Under the pieces are notes generated by a model. It searched no databases, was not told where the DNA came from, and was given only the letters and a program-made list of their open reading frames with translations. DNA of 29,079 nucleotides from Prevotella sp. (GTDB lineage Bacteria > Bacillota > Clostridia > Oscillospirales > Ruminococcaceae). Every line of letters starts with the position of its first letter. Positions within the stretch are counted from its first letter, which is position 1. Below are positions 14,667 through 23,385 of this stretch, one piece after another. Both the position numbers and the translations under genes were made by a program. The stretch covers positions 1 to 29,079 of the forward strand of contig JAMPIC010000024.1 in NCBI GenBank assembly GCA_023663025.1. Direction: 5' to 3'.

Positions 14667-15703
14667 TATTCCTCAGCCTCCTTTGATTTTTCGGTATCGT
14701 TCTTTTCCCCCGCCTCGGGAGCGGTCTCCTCCGCTTTTTCCCCGGCGGACTTTTTCGTTTTCAGCTCGAAGCTGTCGTCCATTGTAATTTTCAGGAAGAT
14801 GTCCTCCAAGGTCATCTCGGAGGTTTTAAGCCCCAGTATTATCCAGTTCCTTGCCGCCACCCTCTTGAAAAGCTCGCGGCGGATATCGGCGTCCTCTTTG
14901 GTCTCTATTTCATAGTCGTACACGCCCTTTTCCCGCTCCATGTCGGCGGTGACGGAGATCACTCCCGAAATGCCCTTGATTGTTTTGAGGACTTCCTCCC
15001 GCGCTCCGTCGATGCGGGCGATGATCCTGTGATCCGCCGTAATGTTTTTGGTAAGATTTTCCGTTGTATCATCGGCGGCGATCTTACCCCTGTTGATGAT
15101 TATTACCCTGTCGCACACCGCCTGGATTTCCGGCAGAATGTGGGAGGAAAGTATCACCGTATGCTTTTTCCCCAGCTTCTTGATGAGCGTCCTTATCTCG
15201 ATTATCTGCTTGGGGTCGAGACCGACGGTAGGCTCGTCCAGAATAAGTATGGGAGGATTTCCCACCAAAGCCTGCGCCAGACCCACTCTCTGCTTGTATC
15301 CCTTTGACAGATTGCGGATTATTCTGCCGTAAACGTCCGTTATCTTCACCAGACCGCACACGTCCTCAAGATGAGCCTTGCGGGGTATCCTGCACTTTTT
15401 CAAATCGTATATGAAATTGAGGTAATCCTTTACCGTCATATCAAGATAAAGGGGAGGTATCTCGGGAAGATACCCGATATTTTTCTTTGCGCTTATCGGG
15501 TCGTCGAGAATGTCCACGCCGTTTATCAGAGCCTGTCCCGACGTTGAGGAAATGTACCCCGTCAGCATATTCATGGTGGTGGATTTGCCCGCGCCGTTGG
15601 GACCGAGAAATCCCAGAATTTCCCCGTCGTTCACGGTAAAGGTAAGGTTGTCCACAGCCTTTTTGGTTCCGTACTGCTTTGTAAGGTTCCGAACTTCTAT
15701 CAT
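14666..15703 (-). CDS. ABC-2 transporter ATP-binding protein (GldA-like)
   Basis: A 345-aa ATPase that energises the neighbouring permease. Walker A GPNGAGKST (34-42), Q-loop region YLPEIPPLYLDMTV (78-91), signature LSKGYKQR (132-139), Walker B LILDEPTVGLDP (153-164) and switch histidine in LSSHILPE (H188) are intact. A C-terminal extension (about 220-310) contains the LKTSEMTLEDIFLKIT segment typical of this subfamily. The protein ends in a Glu/Lys-rich tail. It is first in the four-gene operon. The start has AAAGGCGG upstream, a modest ribosome site. Confidence 0.93.
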   Translation of the reverse strand: MIEVRNLTKQYGTKKAVDNLTFTVNDGEILGFLGPNGAGKSTTMNMLTGYISSTSGQALINGVDILDDPISAKKNIGYLPEIPPLYLDMTVKDYLNFIYDLKKCRIPRKAHLEDVCGLVKITDVYGRIIRNLSKGYKQRVGLAQALVGNPPILILDEPTVGLDPKQIIEIRTLIKKLGKKHTVILSSHILPEIQAVCDRVIIINRGKIAADDTTENLTKNITADHRIIARIDGAREEVLKTIKGISGVISVTADMEREKGVYDYEIETKEDADIRRELFKRVAARNWIILGLKTSEMTLEDIFLKITMDDSFELKTKKSAGEKAEETAPEAGEKNDTEKSKEAEE

Positions 15704-15738
15704 TTTGCCGCAGCCGCCTTTCGGTTTATTTTCGCGTA

Positions 15739-15782
15739 CGGTACGGACGTTTGTGTAAATTCGCCGTACCGCAAGTATTATA
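15739..15782 (-). promoter_or_regulatory. Candidate -10 box and 5' dyad of the GldA-F-G-DUF4340 operon
   Basis: On the minus strand TATAAT (15777-15782) has no good -35 partner. The predicted transcript begins with CGGTACGG/CCGTACCG arms (15739-15746 and 15764-15771) around a 17-nt loop. The dyad could be a 5' stabilising hairpin or the target of an activator or repressor, since the poor -35 suggests control. No clear terminator for gltX lies in this 131-nt gap, so read-through is possible. Confidence 0.4.
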
Positions 15783-15834
15783 ACTGTTCAATGTGTATAT
15801 TCTGTGATAAAGCAATAAAATTTGGAATTATTTT

Positions 15835-17298
15835 TCACACGGAAAGCTTGTCCAGCGCGGTCTTTATTCTGGCTATCGTTTCGGCTTTTCCCAGAATTGC
15901 CGCAAGCTCGATGCCTCCGCCGGGGGTCATGGGTTTTCCCGAAAGAGCCGCCCGCATGGGCAGCAGCACCCAGCCGTTCTTTACGCCCAGCTTTTCGATC
16001 TCCGCGAAAACCTTTTCGTGAATTGTCTCCTCCGTCCAGTTCGCCTCGCCGATACTCTCCAGCACCGGCAGCACCGCTTCAAGGGCGGGAACGGCGGTCT
16101 CCGCGTTTGTTTTCATCTTCTTGTTGAAGAACAGCTCGCTGTCATAGTCCCGAAGCTCGTCTATGAAGTCCACCTTTTCGGGGATATCGGAAAGCAGCTC
16201 GGTGCGGGGCTGCAAGGTTTTTACAAGCACGTCGACGTCGATATTCTCCCGCTTGCAGGTCTTTCTGATGTAGGGAAGGGCAAGCTCCTTGAACTCCTCA
16301 TGGGGCAGCCTGCGCAGCCAATCCGCGTTTATCGCCGTCATTTTCACGGGGTCGAATATGGCGGGGGATTTGGAAATGCCTTTGATGTCAAATTCCTCCA
16401 CAAGCTCGTCTAAGGTGAATATCTCCTGTTCGCTTTTGGGCGCCCAGCCCAGCAGCGCGATATAGTTCAGTATGGCGGGAATGTAGTACCCTTTTTCGGT
16501 AAAGTCGCCGAAATACGCGTCCCCGTCGCGCTTGGAAAGCTTGTGGTTCGCGTCCCGCATGATGTGCTCGACGTGGATATATTCCGGAATTTCCCAGCCG
16601 AAAGCCTCATACAGAAGATTGTACTTGGGCGCGGAGGACAGGTACTCGTTTCCGCGGACGACATGGGTAATTCCCATTAAATGGTCGTCTACGACGTTTG
16701 CGAAGTTATAGGTGGGCATACCGTCGGCTTTAAGAAGTATCTGGTCGTCCAGGTCGGCATTGGGGACTGTTATTTCGCCGTAAAGCTCGTCGCGGAACGT
16801 GGTCTCGCCGTCAAGGGGAACTTTCTGCCTGATAACGTAGGGAACGCCCTCCGCAAGCAGACGGTCTACTTCCTCTTTGGGGAGATCGCGGCAGTGACGG
16901 TCGTATGTGGGAGTAATGCCCTTTGCTTTCTGCTCCTCATGTACTTGCTCCATGCGCTCCTTTGTGCAGAAGCAGTAGTAAGCGTGTCCCGACTTCACAA
17001 GCTGCTCGGCGTACTCCTTGAAAATGCCCATACGCTCCGACTGAATGTAGGGACCCACCGGTCCGCCGATATCGGGACCCTCGTCCCAGTTCAGACCGCA
17101 CTTCCTCAGAGTGTCGTAGATGACCTCGGTCGCGCCCTCGACGTACCGCCCTTGGTCGGTGTCCTCAATGCGGAGAATAAATTTTCCGCCGTATTTTTTT
17201 GCGATAATATATGTGTACAGCGCGGTTCTCAGGTTGCCGATATGCATAAATCCCGTAGGACTCGGCGCGAACCGCGTTCTGACGTTTTCCGTATTCAT
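15835..17298 (-). CDS. gltX: Glutamyl-tRNA synthetase
   Basis: A 487-aa class I synthetase that charges tRNA-Glu (and possibly tRNA-Gln when GatCAB is present, not seen here). FAPSPTGFMHIGN (10-22) carries the HIGH motif as HIGN, and HKLSKRDG (about 252-259) carries the KMSKS motif as KLSKR. CFC (about 109-111) with a later HC (about 135-136) resembles the zinc site of bacterial enzymes. The anticodon-binding C-terminal half is complete. The start at 17298 was preferred because AAAGGA lies 10 nt upstream; the ATG 9 nt earlier is too close to that site. It follows ribF by 41 nt and is probably the last gene of the rimP operon. Confidence 0.96.
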   Translation of the reverse strand: MNTENVRTRFAPSPTGFMHIGNLRTALYTYIIAKKYGGKFILRIEDTDQGRYVEGATEVIYDTLRKCGLNWDEGPDIGGPVGPYIQSERMGIFKEYAEQLVKSGHAYYCFCTKERMEQVHEEQKAKGITPTYDRHCRDLPKEEVDRLLAEGVPYVIRQKVPLDGETTFRDELYGEITVPNADLDDQILLKADGMPTYNFANVVDDHLMGITHVVRGNEYLSSAPKYNLLYEAFGWEIPEYIHVEHIMRDANHKLSKRDGDAYFGDFTEKGYYIPAILNYIALLGWAPKSEQEIFTLDELVEEFDIKGISKSPAIFDPVKMTAINADWLRRLPHEEFKELALPYIRKTCKRENIDVDVLVKTLQPRTELLSDIPEKVDFIDELRDYDSELFFNKKMKTNAETAVPALEAVLPVLESIGEANWTEETIHEKVFAEIEKLGVKNGWVLLPMRAALSGKPMTPGGGIELAAILGKAETIARIKTALDKLSV

Positions 17299-17339
17299 TC
17301 GGATCATATCCTTTCGTTTTTATTTTCGGGCAGGGCTTC

Positions 17340-18275
17340 TCATTGCGGACGTATCCTGCCGGGGACTTCTTTCGCCCGCTCGACGTCCCTTGCGATCTGG
17401 GCTTTCAGCCCGTCAACATCGGCGAATTTCATTTCGGGACGTATAAACGCCGTCAGCGCGACTTTGGCGGTCTCTCCGTAAAGCTCCTCTCCGGAATAGC
17501 CTATTATATAGGTTTCCGCGAGAGGCGCGTCGCTGCCCACAGTCGGCTTCACGCCTATGTTGGTAACGCTTTTGTAAACGCCGCCGCAGACCTCCGTCCG
17601 CGAGGCGTACACCCCGTATCTGGGCGTTACCTGCCTCTTGGGGATATACTGATTTATGGTGGGGAAATCAATCGTCCTGCCCAGCTGCCTGCCGTAAGCG
17701 ACGGGAAGCTTCAGCGCAAAGCACGAACCCAGCAGCAGGTTCGCCCGCTCGATATCCCCTCCGCGGATAAGCTCGCGTATCACGGTGGAGGATATCCTCC
17801 CGCCGGAATTTTCCGTGACCTCCGGGACGGGATACAGCCTTATCCCGCGCTTCCTGCAAAGAACGTCAAGCTCCTTAACGCCCCATTCCGCGCCCTTTCC
17901 GAAGCGGAAATCCTCGCCGCACACGGCGCACTTCGCGCCGAATTTGTCGCACAGCACAAGCTGCACGAAGCTGTCGCCGTCCAGATCCTTGAAGTTGCCG
18001 AAATCGGGGGAGTAAACGTACTTCACCCCGAGACTTTCCAGCAGCTCGAATTTCACTTCGCGGGACAGGATATAGTCCACGCCCCCGCCGCCCTTGGAGG
18101 TAACGCTGGCGGTGTCGAACGTGAACACGGCGGGAGACGCTCCGGGAGCTTTCTCCGCGATGTCCGCCGCGCAGCGTATGACCGCGCGGTGACCGCAGTG
18201 AAGTCCGTCGAAAAGTCCCATAGCCACTACGGAACCGCCGTCGGGAACGTTGTTTGTTCCCGTCAGATCTATCAT
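17340..18275 (-). CDS. ribF: Bifunctional riboflavin kinase / FAD synthetase
   Basis: A 311-aa enzyme that phosphorylates riboflavin to FMN and adenylylates FMN to FAD. The N-terminal nucleotidyltransferase domain has GLFDGLHCGHRAVI (about 20-33) with the HxGH motif at 26-29, and GGRISSTVIRELI. The C-terminal flavokinase domain has GRQLGRTIDFPTIN, YGVYAS and SVTNIGVKPTV. Length is normal. The ribosome site is a modest AAGAGA. It lies 26 nt after truB, the usual truB-ribF order in Firmicutes. Confidence 0.96.
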   Translation of the reverse strand: MIDLTGTNNVPDGGSVVAMGLFDGLHCGHRAVIRCAADIAEKAPGASPAVFTFDTASVTSKGGGGVDYILSREVKFELLESLGVKYVYSPDFGNFKDLDGDSFVQLVLCDKFGAKCAVCGEDFRFGKGAEWGVKELDVLCRKRGIRLYPVPEVTENSGGRISSTVIRELIRGGDIERANLLLGSCFALKLPVAYGRQLGRTIDFPTINQYIPKRQVTPRYGVYASRTEVCGGVYKSVTNIGVKPTVGSDAPLAETYIIGYSGEELYGETAKVALTAFIRPEMKFADVDGLKAQIARDVERAKEVPGRIRPQ

Positions 18276-18301
18276 AGATTTCTCTTCTTTCGATGTTTTG
18301 A

Positions 18302-19222
18302 TTACAGATAAAAATTTCTTTCGCTCTTTAAAACGCCCTTTTCCCTGTCGGGGACCGCAGTGCCTATAAAGCCGCTTTCGCCGTACACCGCGACCCGCTC
18401 GGCGTTCGCGTCCGTCCGTATCCTGTCAAGATCGAGCTTCACGCCGTTGCGGTACATTCTTTCCTGCGCGCCTTTCAGCCGCAGCGCTGGAAGACACGCA
18501 AACACGTCCTCTATGGGTTTAAGGCAGCGGGAAAAATCCCCGCCGTCCTCCGCAAGCTTTTGGAGCTGTTCGAGCGTAACGCACTCCTCCAAATAAAAAC
18601 CGCAGGCTTTCGTCCTGACGAGAGAAGTCATTATCCCGCCGCAGCCGAGTTTTTCGCCGATATCGTTTATGACCGTCCGCACATACGTCCCCTTTGAGCA
18701 GCAAATTTCCAGTTCCCCGCACCGCGTTTCCGCGTTATAGTCAAGCAGATTAAGCGTGTAGACCGCCACCGTCCTTGCAGGACGTTCAACCTCCTCGCCC
18801 TTTCGGGCAAGCTCATATAGACGTTTGCCGTTCACCGACACCGCCGAATACATGGGCGGAATTTGGGTTATCTCCCCTCGGAAACTATCCAGAGCGGACA
18901 GAAGCTTCGTCCGGGAAACGGCTTTGACGCTTTCGGAAAGAACCGTCCCGGTGCTGTCCTGAGTATCGGAAGTCACCCCGAGACGGAATCCCGCGCGATA
19001 GGACTTGTCATGATCCGGAAGAATGTCGCAGGCTTTGGTCGCCCGTCCGACAAAAACGGGAAGGACCCCCTCTGCCATGGGATCGAGAGTGCCCGCATGA
19101 CCGAGACGTTTCATTTTAAGTATTCCCCGCATTTTGGCGATAACGTCGAAGCTTGTGAAGCCGGCGGGCTTGTTCACGCAGATAACGCCGCAAAGCTCGC
19201 CGCCCGCGTTTACGCCAGCCAT
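18302..19222 (-). CDS. truB: tRNA pseudouridine-55 synthase
   Basis: A 306-aa enzyme that isomerises uridine 55 in the T-loop of tRNAs. The catalytic motif GHAGTLDPMAEGVL has the catalytic Asp at 47. Other family marks are GVICVNKPAGFTSFDVIAKM at the N-terminus, SYRAGFRLGVTSDTQDSTG, QIPPMYSAVSVNGKRLYELAR and CSKGTYVRTVINDIG. The start ATG overlaps the nrnA stop by 13 nt and has no clear Shine-Dalgarno site, so translation is probably coupled to nrnA. Confidence 0.95.
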   Translation of the reverse strand: MAGVNAGGELCGVICVNKPAGFTSFDVIAKMRGILKMKRLGHAGTLDPMAEGVLPVFVGRATKACDILPDHDKSYRAGFRLGVTSDTQDSTGTVLSESVKAVSRTKLLSALDSFRGEITQIPPMYSAVSVNGKRLYELARKGEEVERPARTVAVYTLNLLDYNAETRCGELEICCSKGTYVRTVINDIGEKLGCGGIMTSLVRTKACGFYLEECVTLEQLQKLAEDGGDFSRCLKPIEDVFACLPALRLKGAQERMYRNGVKLDLDRIRTDANAERVAVYGESGFIGTAVPDREKGVLKSERNFYL

Positions 19223-20175
19223 AGGTCGATACCCATTGCGGGAGCTATCCCCGAAAGCAGGCGGAGCTTAACGTCCTCCAAAGAGCCTTCCAGAGTGCAG
19301 CCCGCCGCCTTGACGTGACCTCCGCCGCCGAATTTGGCGCATATTTCGGATACGTCTATATCCGAAGCCGAGCGCATGGAGACCTTGAACTTGCCCTCGT
19401 CCTTTTCCTTGATTATAACGCCCACCTGAACTCCCTCAAGCTGAACGCTCATTCCCGCGATACCCTCGAATTCCTCCCAGGCAAGACCGGTCTTTTTTAC
19501 GGTATCAAGGGTCACGGCAGCCATGGCGCACTTGTCGTCCAGATAGTATTCCGTTGCGGAATTGATGTACTGCTCCACTTTCAGCCGCGCCTTGCTTTTT
19601 ATGTCGAACATTTCGCGGTTGATACGCTCGATGTTCACGCCGTATCCCATAAGCTCCGCCGCGATGATATGGGCAAGCCTTGTGGTGTTGGCGTACTTGA
19701 AGCAGCCCGTGTCGGTGGCAATTCCCGTGTAGAGACACTCAGCGATACGGGTATCGAACTCCGTCCCCATTTCCGTAAGGACTTGGAACATCACCTCGCA
19801 CGCTGCGGACGCGTCGGGATAGAGCAGCAGCCTTTTTGCGTAATGTTCATTGGACACATGGTGGTCTATGCACAGGTCAACGTAATCCGCGTATCCGTTC
19901 AGACGGCTGCCCAGAAGCTTTCTGTCGGCAACGTCCACAGCCACGATGGTCTCGGGAGTGAATTTCTGCGGTTCGCAGTCCTCGTACATAAAGCTGTAGC
20001 GTTTCGGGAAATCGTCCGAACAGAGGACGTTGGCTTTCTTCCCCGCCTTGCGGAGAGCGTAGCACAGTCCGAAGCCGCTGCCCATGGTGTCTCCGTCGGG
20101 ACTTTGGTGGGTCAGTATATAGAAATTGTCGCGGCTCATAAGAAATTCCGCGGTTTCTTTAAGATCAACGGTCAT
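19210..20175 (-). CDS. nrnA: DHH-family oligoribonuclease / pAp phosphatase
   Basis: A 321-aa phosphoesterase of the NrnA type that degrades short RNA fragments and dephosphorylates 3',5'-pAp. DHH domain motifs are HQSPDGDTMGS (H23, D27, D29), AVDVAD (D81), the DHH triad at 104-106 (CIDHHVSN) and TGIATDTGCFKY. The DHHA1 domain ends with GGGGHVKAAGC. The start at 20175 was chosen because AAGGAG lies 8 nt upstream; a GTG 9 nt earlier sits on the ribosome site. It starts 5 nt past the rbfA stop, and its last 13 nt overlap truB. Confidence 0.94.
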   Translation of the reverse strand: MTVDLKETAEFLMSRDNFYILTHQSPDGDTMGSGFGLCYALRKAGKKANVLCSDDFPKRYSFMYEDCEPQKFTPETIVAVDVADRKLLGSRLNGYADYVDLCIDHHVSNEHYAKRLLLYPDASAACEVMFQVLTEMGTEFDTRIAECLYTGIATDTGCFKYANTTRLAHIIAAELMGYGVNIERINREMFDIKSKARLKVEQYINSATEYYLDDKCAMAAVTLDTVKKTGLAWEEFEGIAGMSVQLEGVQVGVIIKEKDEGKFKVSMRSASDIDVSEICAKFGGGGHVKAAGCTLEGSLEDVKLRLLSGIAPAMGIDLWLA

Positions 20176-20180
20176 AAGTC

Positions 20181-20570
20181 TCACTCCTTATCTTCAGACC
20201 GCTCGCTTTCCGAGGCGTCCGATGTTTCCTCGATGCTTTCAAGCATTCTTGCGATCTCCGCGGAATGCTCGATGGAATTGTCCGCGATGAACTTAAGTTC
20301 GGGACATTTTCTCAGGCGCAGCCTGTTGGATATCTGCCGCTTCATCATGCCGGACGCGCTTTCCAGCCCTTTTACCGCCGTTTTTGCCGCTTCCTCGCCG
20401 TCTAAGCTGGAAATATAAACCTTGCAGTGGGAACTGTCCCCCGAAAGCTCGGTTCTGACCACCGACACAAGACCCGCGTTCACGCGGGGATCTTTTATCT
20501 CCTCGCGTATAAGTCCCGATATCTCGCGCTTTATATCCTCGGACAGCCGTCCGTTTCTGAAATTAGGCAT
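20181..20570 (-). CDS. rbfA: 30S ribosome-binding factor A
   Basis: A 129-aa KH-type protein that assists late 30S maturation. Typical segments are RLSEDIKREISGLIREEIKDPRV at the N-terminus (with the conserved DPRV), KVYISSLDGEE, LRLRKCPELKF and DNSIEHSAEIARML. A Ser/Glu/Asp-rich tail follows. The start at 20570 has GGAGG 5 nt upstream. The frame is open upstream, but only through the heptamer repeat, so that stretch is not part of the protein. Confidence 0.95.
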   Translation of the reverse strand: MPNFRNGRLSEDIKREISGLIREEIKDPRVNAGLVSVVRTELSGDSSHCKVYISSLDGEEAAKTAVKGLESASGMMKRQISNRLRLRKCPELKFIADNSIEHSAEIARMLESIEETSDASESERSEDKE

Positions 20571-20590
20571 AATAACCTCCAATCTTTTCG

Positions 20591-20677
20591 GTTGACAGTT
20601 GATAGTTGATAGTTGACAGTTATTTTCGGCTTCCTCAACTGTCAACTATACACTATACACTCTACACTGTCAACTAC
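20591..20677. repeat. Inverted pair of heptamer arrays between infB and rbfA
   Basis: Left array: four 7-mers (20591-20618) alternating GTTGACA and GTTGATA. Right array: six 7-mers (20636-20677) of CAACTGT/CAACTAT/ACACTAT type. Inner arms GTTGACAGTT (20612-20621) and AACTGTCAAC (20637-20646) pair perfectly, and outer units pair partly. The last 7-mer (20671-20677) contains the infB stop codon (TAG, plus-strand 20674-20676). The period is 7 throughout. The unit sequence differs from the array at 5461 but the architecture is the same. Confidence 0.85.
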
Positions 20678-23334
20678 TCGGGTCTGTATTCCTCCATATA
20701 GTATGCCTCGAAAATATCGCCCACATGAACGTCGCTGAATTTTTCCAGAGTTATGCCGCACTCGTAGCCCTCGGCGACCTCTTTAACGTCGTCCTTGAAG
20801 CGTTTCAGGCTGGACATCTTGTCGTCCGCCACGATAATTCCGTCGCGCACCACGCGTATATCCGCGCTTCTGGTGATCTTTCCGCTGAGCACATAAGAGC
20901 CGGAAACCAATCCCACATTGGATATCTTGTAGACCTGGCGCACTTCCACCCGTCCCAGATTTACTTCGCGGAACTTGGGCGCAAGCATGCCCTTCATAGC
21001 TGTCGTGATCTCCTCGATGGCGTCGTAGATGATCCTGTACAGGCGTATATCCACGCCGTCTCTTTCGGCGTTGTCGGCGGCTACGGGGTCGGGGCGCACG
21101 TTAAAGCCGACAATAATTGCGTTTGAAGCATTGGCAAGCATAACGTCGCCCTCGGAAACCGCTCCAACTGCTCCGTGAATTACCTTTACCCGCACTTCCT
21201 CATTGGAAAGCTTTTCGAGAGACTGCTTGACAGCCTCCACAGAGCCTTGAACGTCCGCCTTGACGATAATGGGAAGCTCCTTGATCTCGCCCTGTTCGAT
21301 CTGACTGAACAGGTTGTCGAGGGTGACTTTCTGATACTGCTTGAACTGTTCCTGCTTTGCCTCGTGCTTGCGCTGTTCCACAAGCTCTCTCGCGAGGCGT
21401 TCGTCCTCTACGGCGTTGAACGTGTCGCCCGCCGAGGGAACTTCCGCAAGACCGGTTATCTCAACGGGATAGGAAGGTCCCGCTTCCTTTACTACCTTGC
21501 CCTTGTCGTTGGTCATTACGCGGACGCGTCCCACGGCAGTGCCCGCGATGATGATGTCGCCTGTGCGGAGAGTGCCGTTCTGCACAAGCAGGGTGGCGAT
21601 AGGACCTCTGCCCTTGTCAAGGCGTGCTTCGATAACCGCGCCCTTTGCGAGACGGTTGGGATTGGCTTTAAGTTCCGCAACCTCCGCGACGAGCAGAACG
21701 TTTTCAAGCAGCTCGTCGATACCCTCGCCCGTCTTTGCCGAAACGGGAACGCAGATCACGTCTCCGCCCCATTCCTCCACAACGAGGTTGTATTCGGTAA
21801 GCTTCTGCTTTATGGCGTCGGGATTTGCTCCCTCTTTATCCATTTTGTTGATCGCCACGATAATGGAAACTCCCGCCGCCTTTGCGTGGTTGATGGCTTC
21901 CACGGTCTGGGGCATGATGCCGTCGTCTGCCGCGACCACAAGGATAGCGATATCGGTAACGGACGCTCCTCTGGCTCTCATTGAGGTAAACGCTTCGTGA
22001 CCGGGAGTGTCTAAGAAAGTGATCTCCCTGCCTTTGCAGGCAACGCGGTACGCGCCGATGTGCTGAGTAATTCCCCCAGCCTCGGTCGAGGTAACATTGG
22101 AGTTTCTGATCTTGTCAAGCAGAGAGGTCTTGCCGTGGTCGACGTGACCCATCACCACCACTACGGGAGCGCGCTCCACGCCCTCGCCGTCGTCGTCGCT
22201 GTCGTTGATGAGACGTTCCTCGATCGTGACGATGATCTCTTTCTCCACCTTTGCGCCCAGTTCCTCCGCAACAAGGGAAGCGGTGTCAAAGTCGATGACC
22301 TGATTTATGGTGCACATTTCGCCAAGCTGCATAAGCTTTTTGATGACCTCGGTGGCAGTGACTTTCAGTCTCGAGGCAAGCTCGGAAACTACGATCTCGT
22401 CGGGGATAAGCACCTTAAGCTGCTGCTTTCTCGCCCGCTCCAGCTCCAGTCTGCGGAGCTTCTCCGCCTCGGTCTCCCGCTTGTTGGAATACTGCTGGCT
22501 CTTTCTCTGCTGGGACTTCTGTGTAAGTTTCTGCTTTTTGGAGAAATTGTCTTTCTTTCTTCCGCCGCCCGTTACATTGGCCATGTTGTCGTACTTTTCG
22601 TTGTACTTATCCATTTCCACATAAGAGCTGCGGGTGTCGATCTTGTGTATTTTCTGATCCACCACAGCCGCGCCGTCGGCGAACTTGACGTCCAGCTTCT
22701 TTTTATTGGACTGCTCCGCGGGCTTGGGCTGCTTCTGTTCGGATTTTTTCTTCTTGTCATTCCTGTCTCCGTTCAGCACCTGCTGTGTATTGAAGCGTTC
22801 CTTTTTGTTTCCGCCCTGCTGATTGTTATGAACTGCCGGCTTGGACTGCTTCGCTTCCTCTGCGGGAGCGGCTGCCGCTGGAACGGCTGCCGCCGGCTTT
22901 GTTTCCTTTGCTTCCTTTTTCGGCTCGGGTTTCGTCTCCGCCTTTGTATCCGTCTTAGGCTCGGACTTTGCCTCCTGCTTCGCTGCGGCAGGCTTTTCGG
23001 ACTTCTCCGCCTTTTCGGCTTTGGCAGGTTTTGCCGCAGACTTTTCGGTCTTGCTTTCGGTTTTGTCCTCCGCCTTTTTAACGGACTTCTTTTCCGGTTT
23101 CTTTTCGGTTCTGGGCAGACTTCTCATAGCGAAATACGCGTCGAACGAATCCACCTGATTGGTCTGGGAAAAATGCTCCAGAACGTAATTCATTTCCTCC
23201 GCCGTAAGAGAAGCCGCAGGCTTTTTGCTCACGTCCAGCTTTTCTTTCAGAAAATCCGCAAGCTCCTGACCCGTTATCCCCAGATCCTTGGCAACGTCGT
23301 TTATTTTAAGCTTTGTCTGTTTAGTTGTACTCAT
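20674..23334 (-). CDS. infB: Translation initiation factor IF-2
   Basis: An 886-aa GTPase that places initiator tRNA on the 30S subunit. A short IF2-N domain (about 4-50) is followed by a long low-complexity Lys/Ala/Glu/Pro linker (75-215) and a second IF2-N domain (about 310-360). The G domain has GHVDHGKT (about 393-400), DTPGHEAFT and NKMD. Domains II-IV follow, ending near EEYRPE. The start at 23334 was chosen because GGAGG lies 11 nt upstream; the ATG 33 nt earlier has none. The stop codon lies inside a heptamer repeat, so the extreme C-terminus may have been reset by that repeat. Confidence 0.96.
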   Translation of the reverse strand: MSTTKQTKLKINDVAKDLGITGQELADFLKEKLDVSKKPAASLTAEEMNYVLEHFSQTNQVDSFDAYFAMRSLPRTEKKPEKKSVKKAEDKTESKTEKSAAKPAKAEKAEKSEKPAAAKQEAKSEPKTDTKAETKPEPKKEAKETKPAAAVPAAAAPAEEAKQSKPAVHNNQQGGNKKERFNTQQVLNGDRNDKKKKSEQKQPKPAEQSNKKKLDVKFADGAAVVDQKIHKIDTRSSYVEMDKYNEKYDNMANVTGGGRKKDNFSKKQKLTQKSQQRKSQQYSNKRETEAEKLRRLELERARKQQLKVLIPDEIVVSELASRLKVTATEVIKKLMQLGEMCTINQVIDFDTASLVAEELGAKVEKEIIVTIEERLINDSDDDGEGVERAPVVVVMGHVDHGKTSLLDKIRNSNVTSTEAGGITQHIGAYRVACKGREITFLDTPGHEAFTSMRARGASVTDIAILVVAADDGIMPQTVEAINHAKAAGVSIIVAINKMDKEGANPDAIKQKLTEYNLVVEEWGGDVICVPVSAKTGEGIDELLENVLLVAEVAELKANPNRLAKGAVIEARLDKGRGPIATLLVQNGTLRTGDIIIAGTAVGRVRVMTNDKGKVVKEAGPSYPVEITGLAEVPSAGDTFNAVEDERLARELVEQRKHEAKQEQFKQYQKVTLDNLFSQIEQGEIKELPIIVKADVQGSVEAVKQSLEKLSNEEVRVKVIHGAVGAVSEGDVMLANASNAIIVGFNVRPDPVAADNAERDGVDIRLYRIIYDAIEEITTAMKGMLAPKFREVNLGRVEVRQVYKISNVGLVSGSYVLSGKITRSADIRVVRDGIIVADDKMSSLKRFKDDVKEVAEGYECGITLEKFSDVHVGDIFEAYYMEEYRPE

Positions 23335-23385
23335 AGGCTGTATACCCTCCGTTTTGATGAGTTTCATGCTTTTATATGTTATAGG

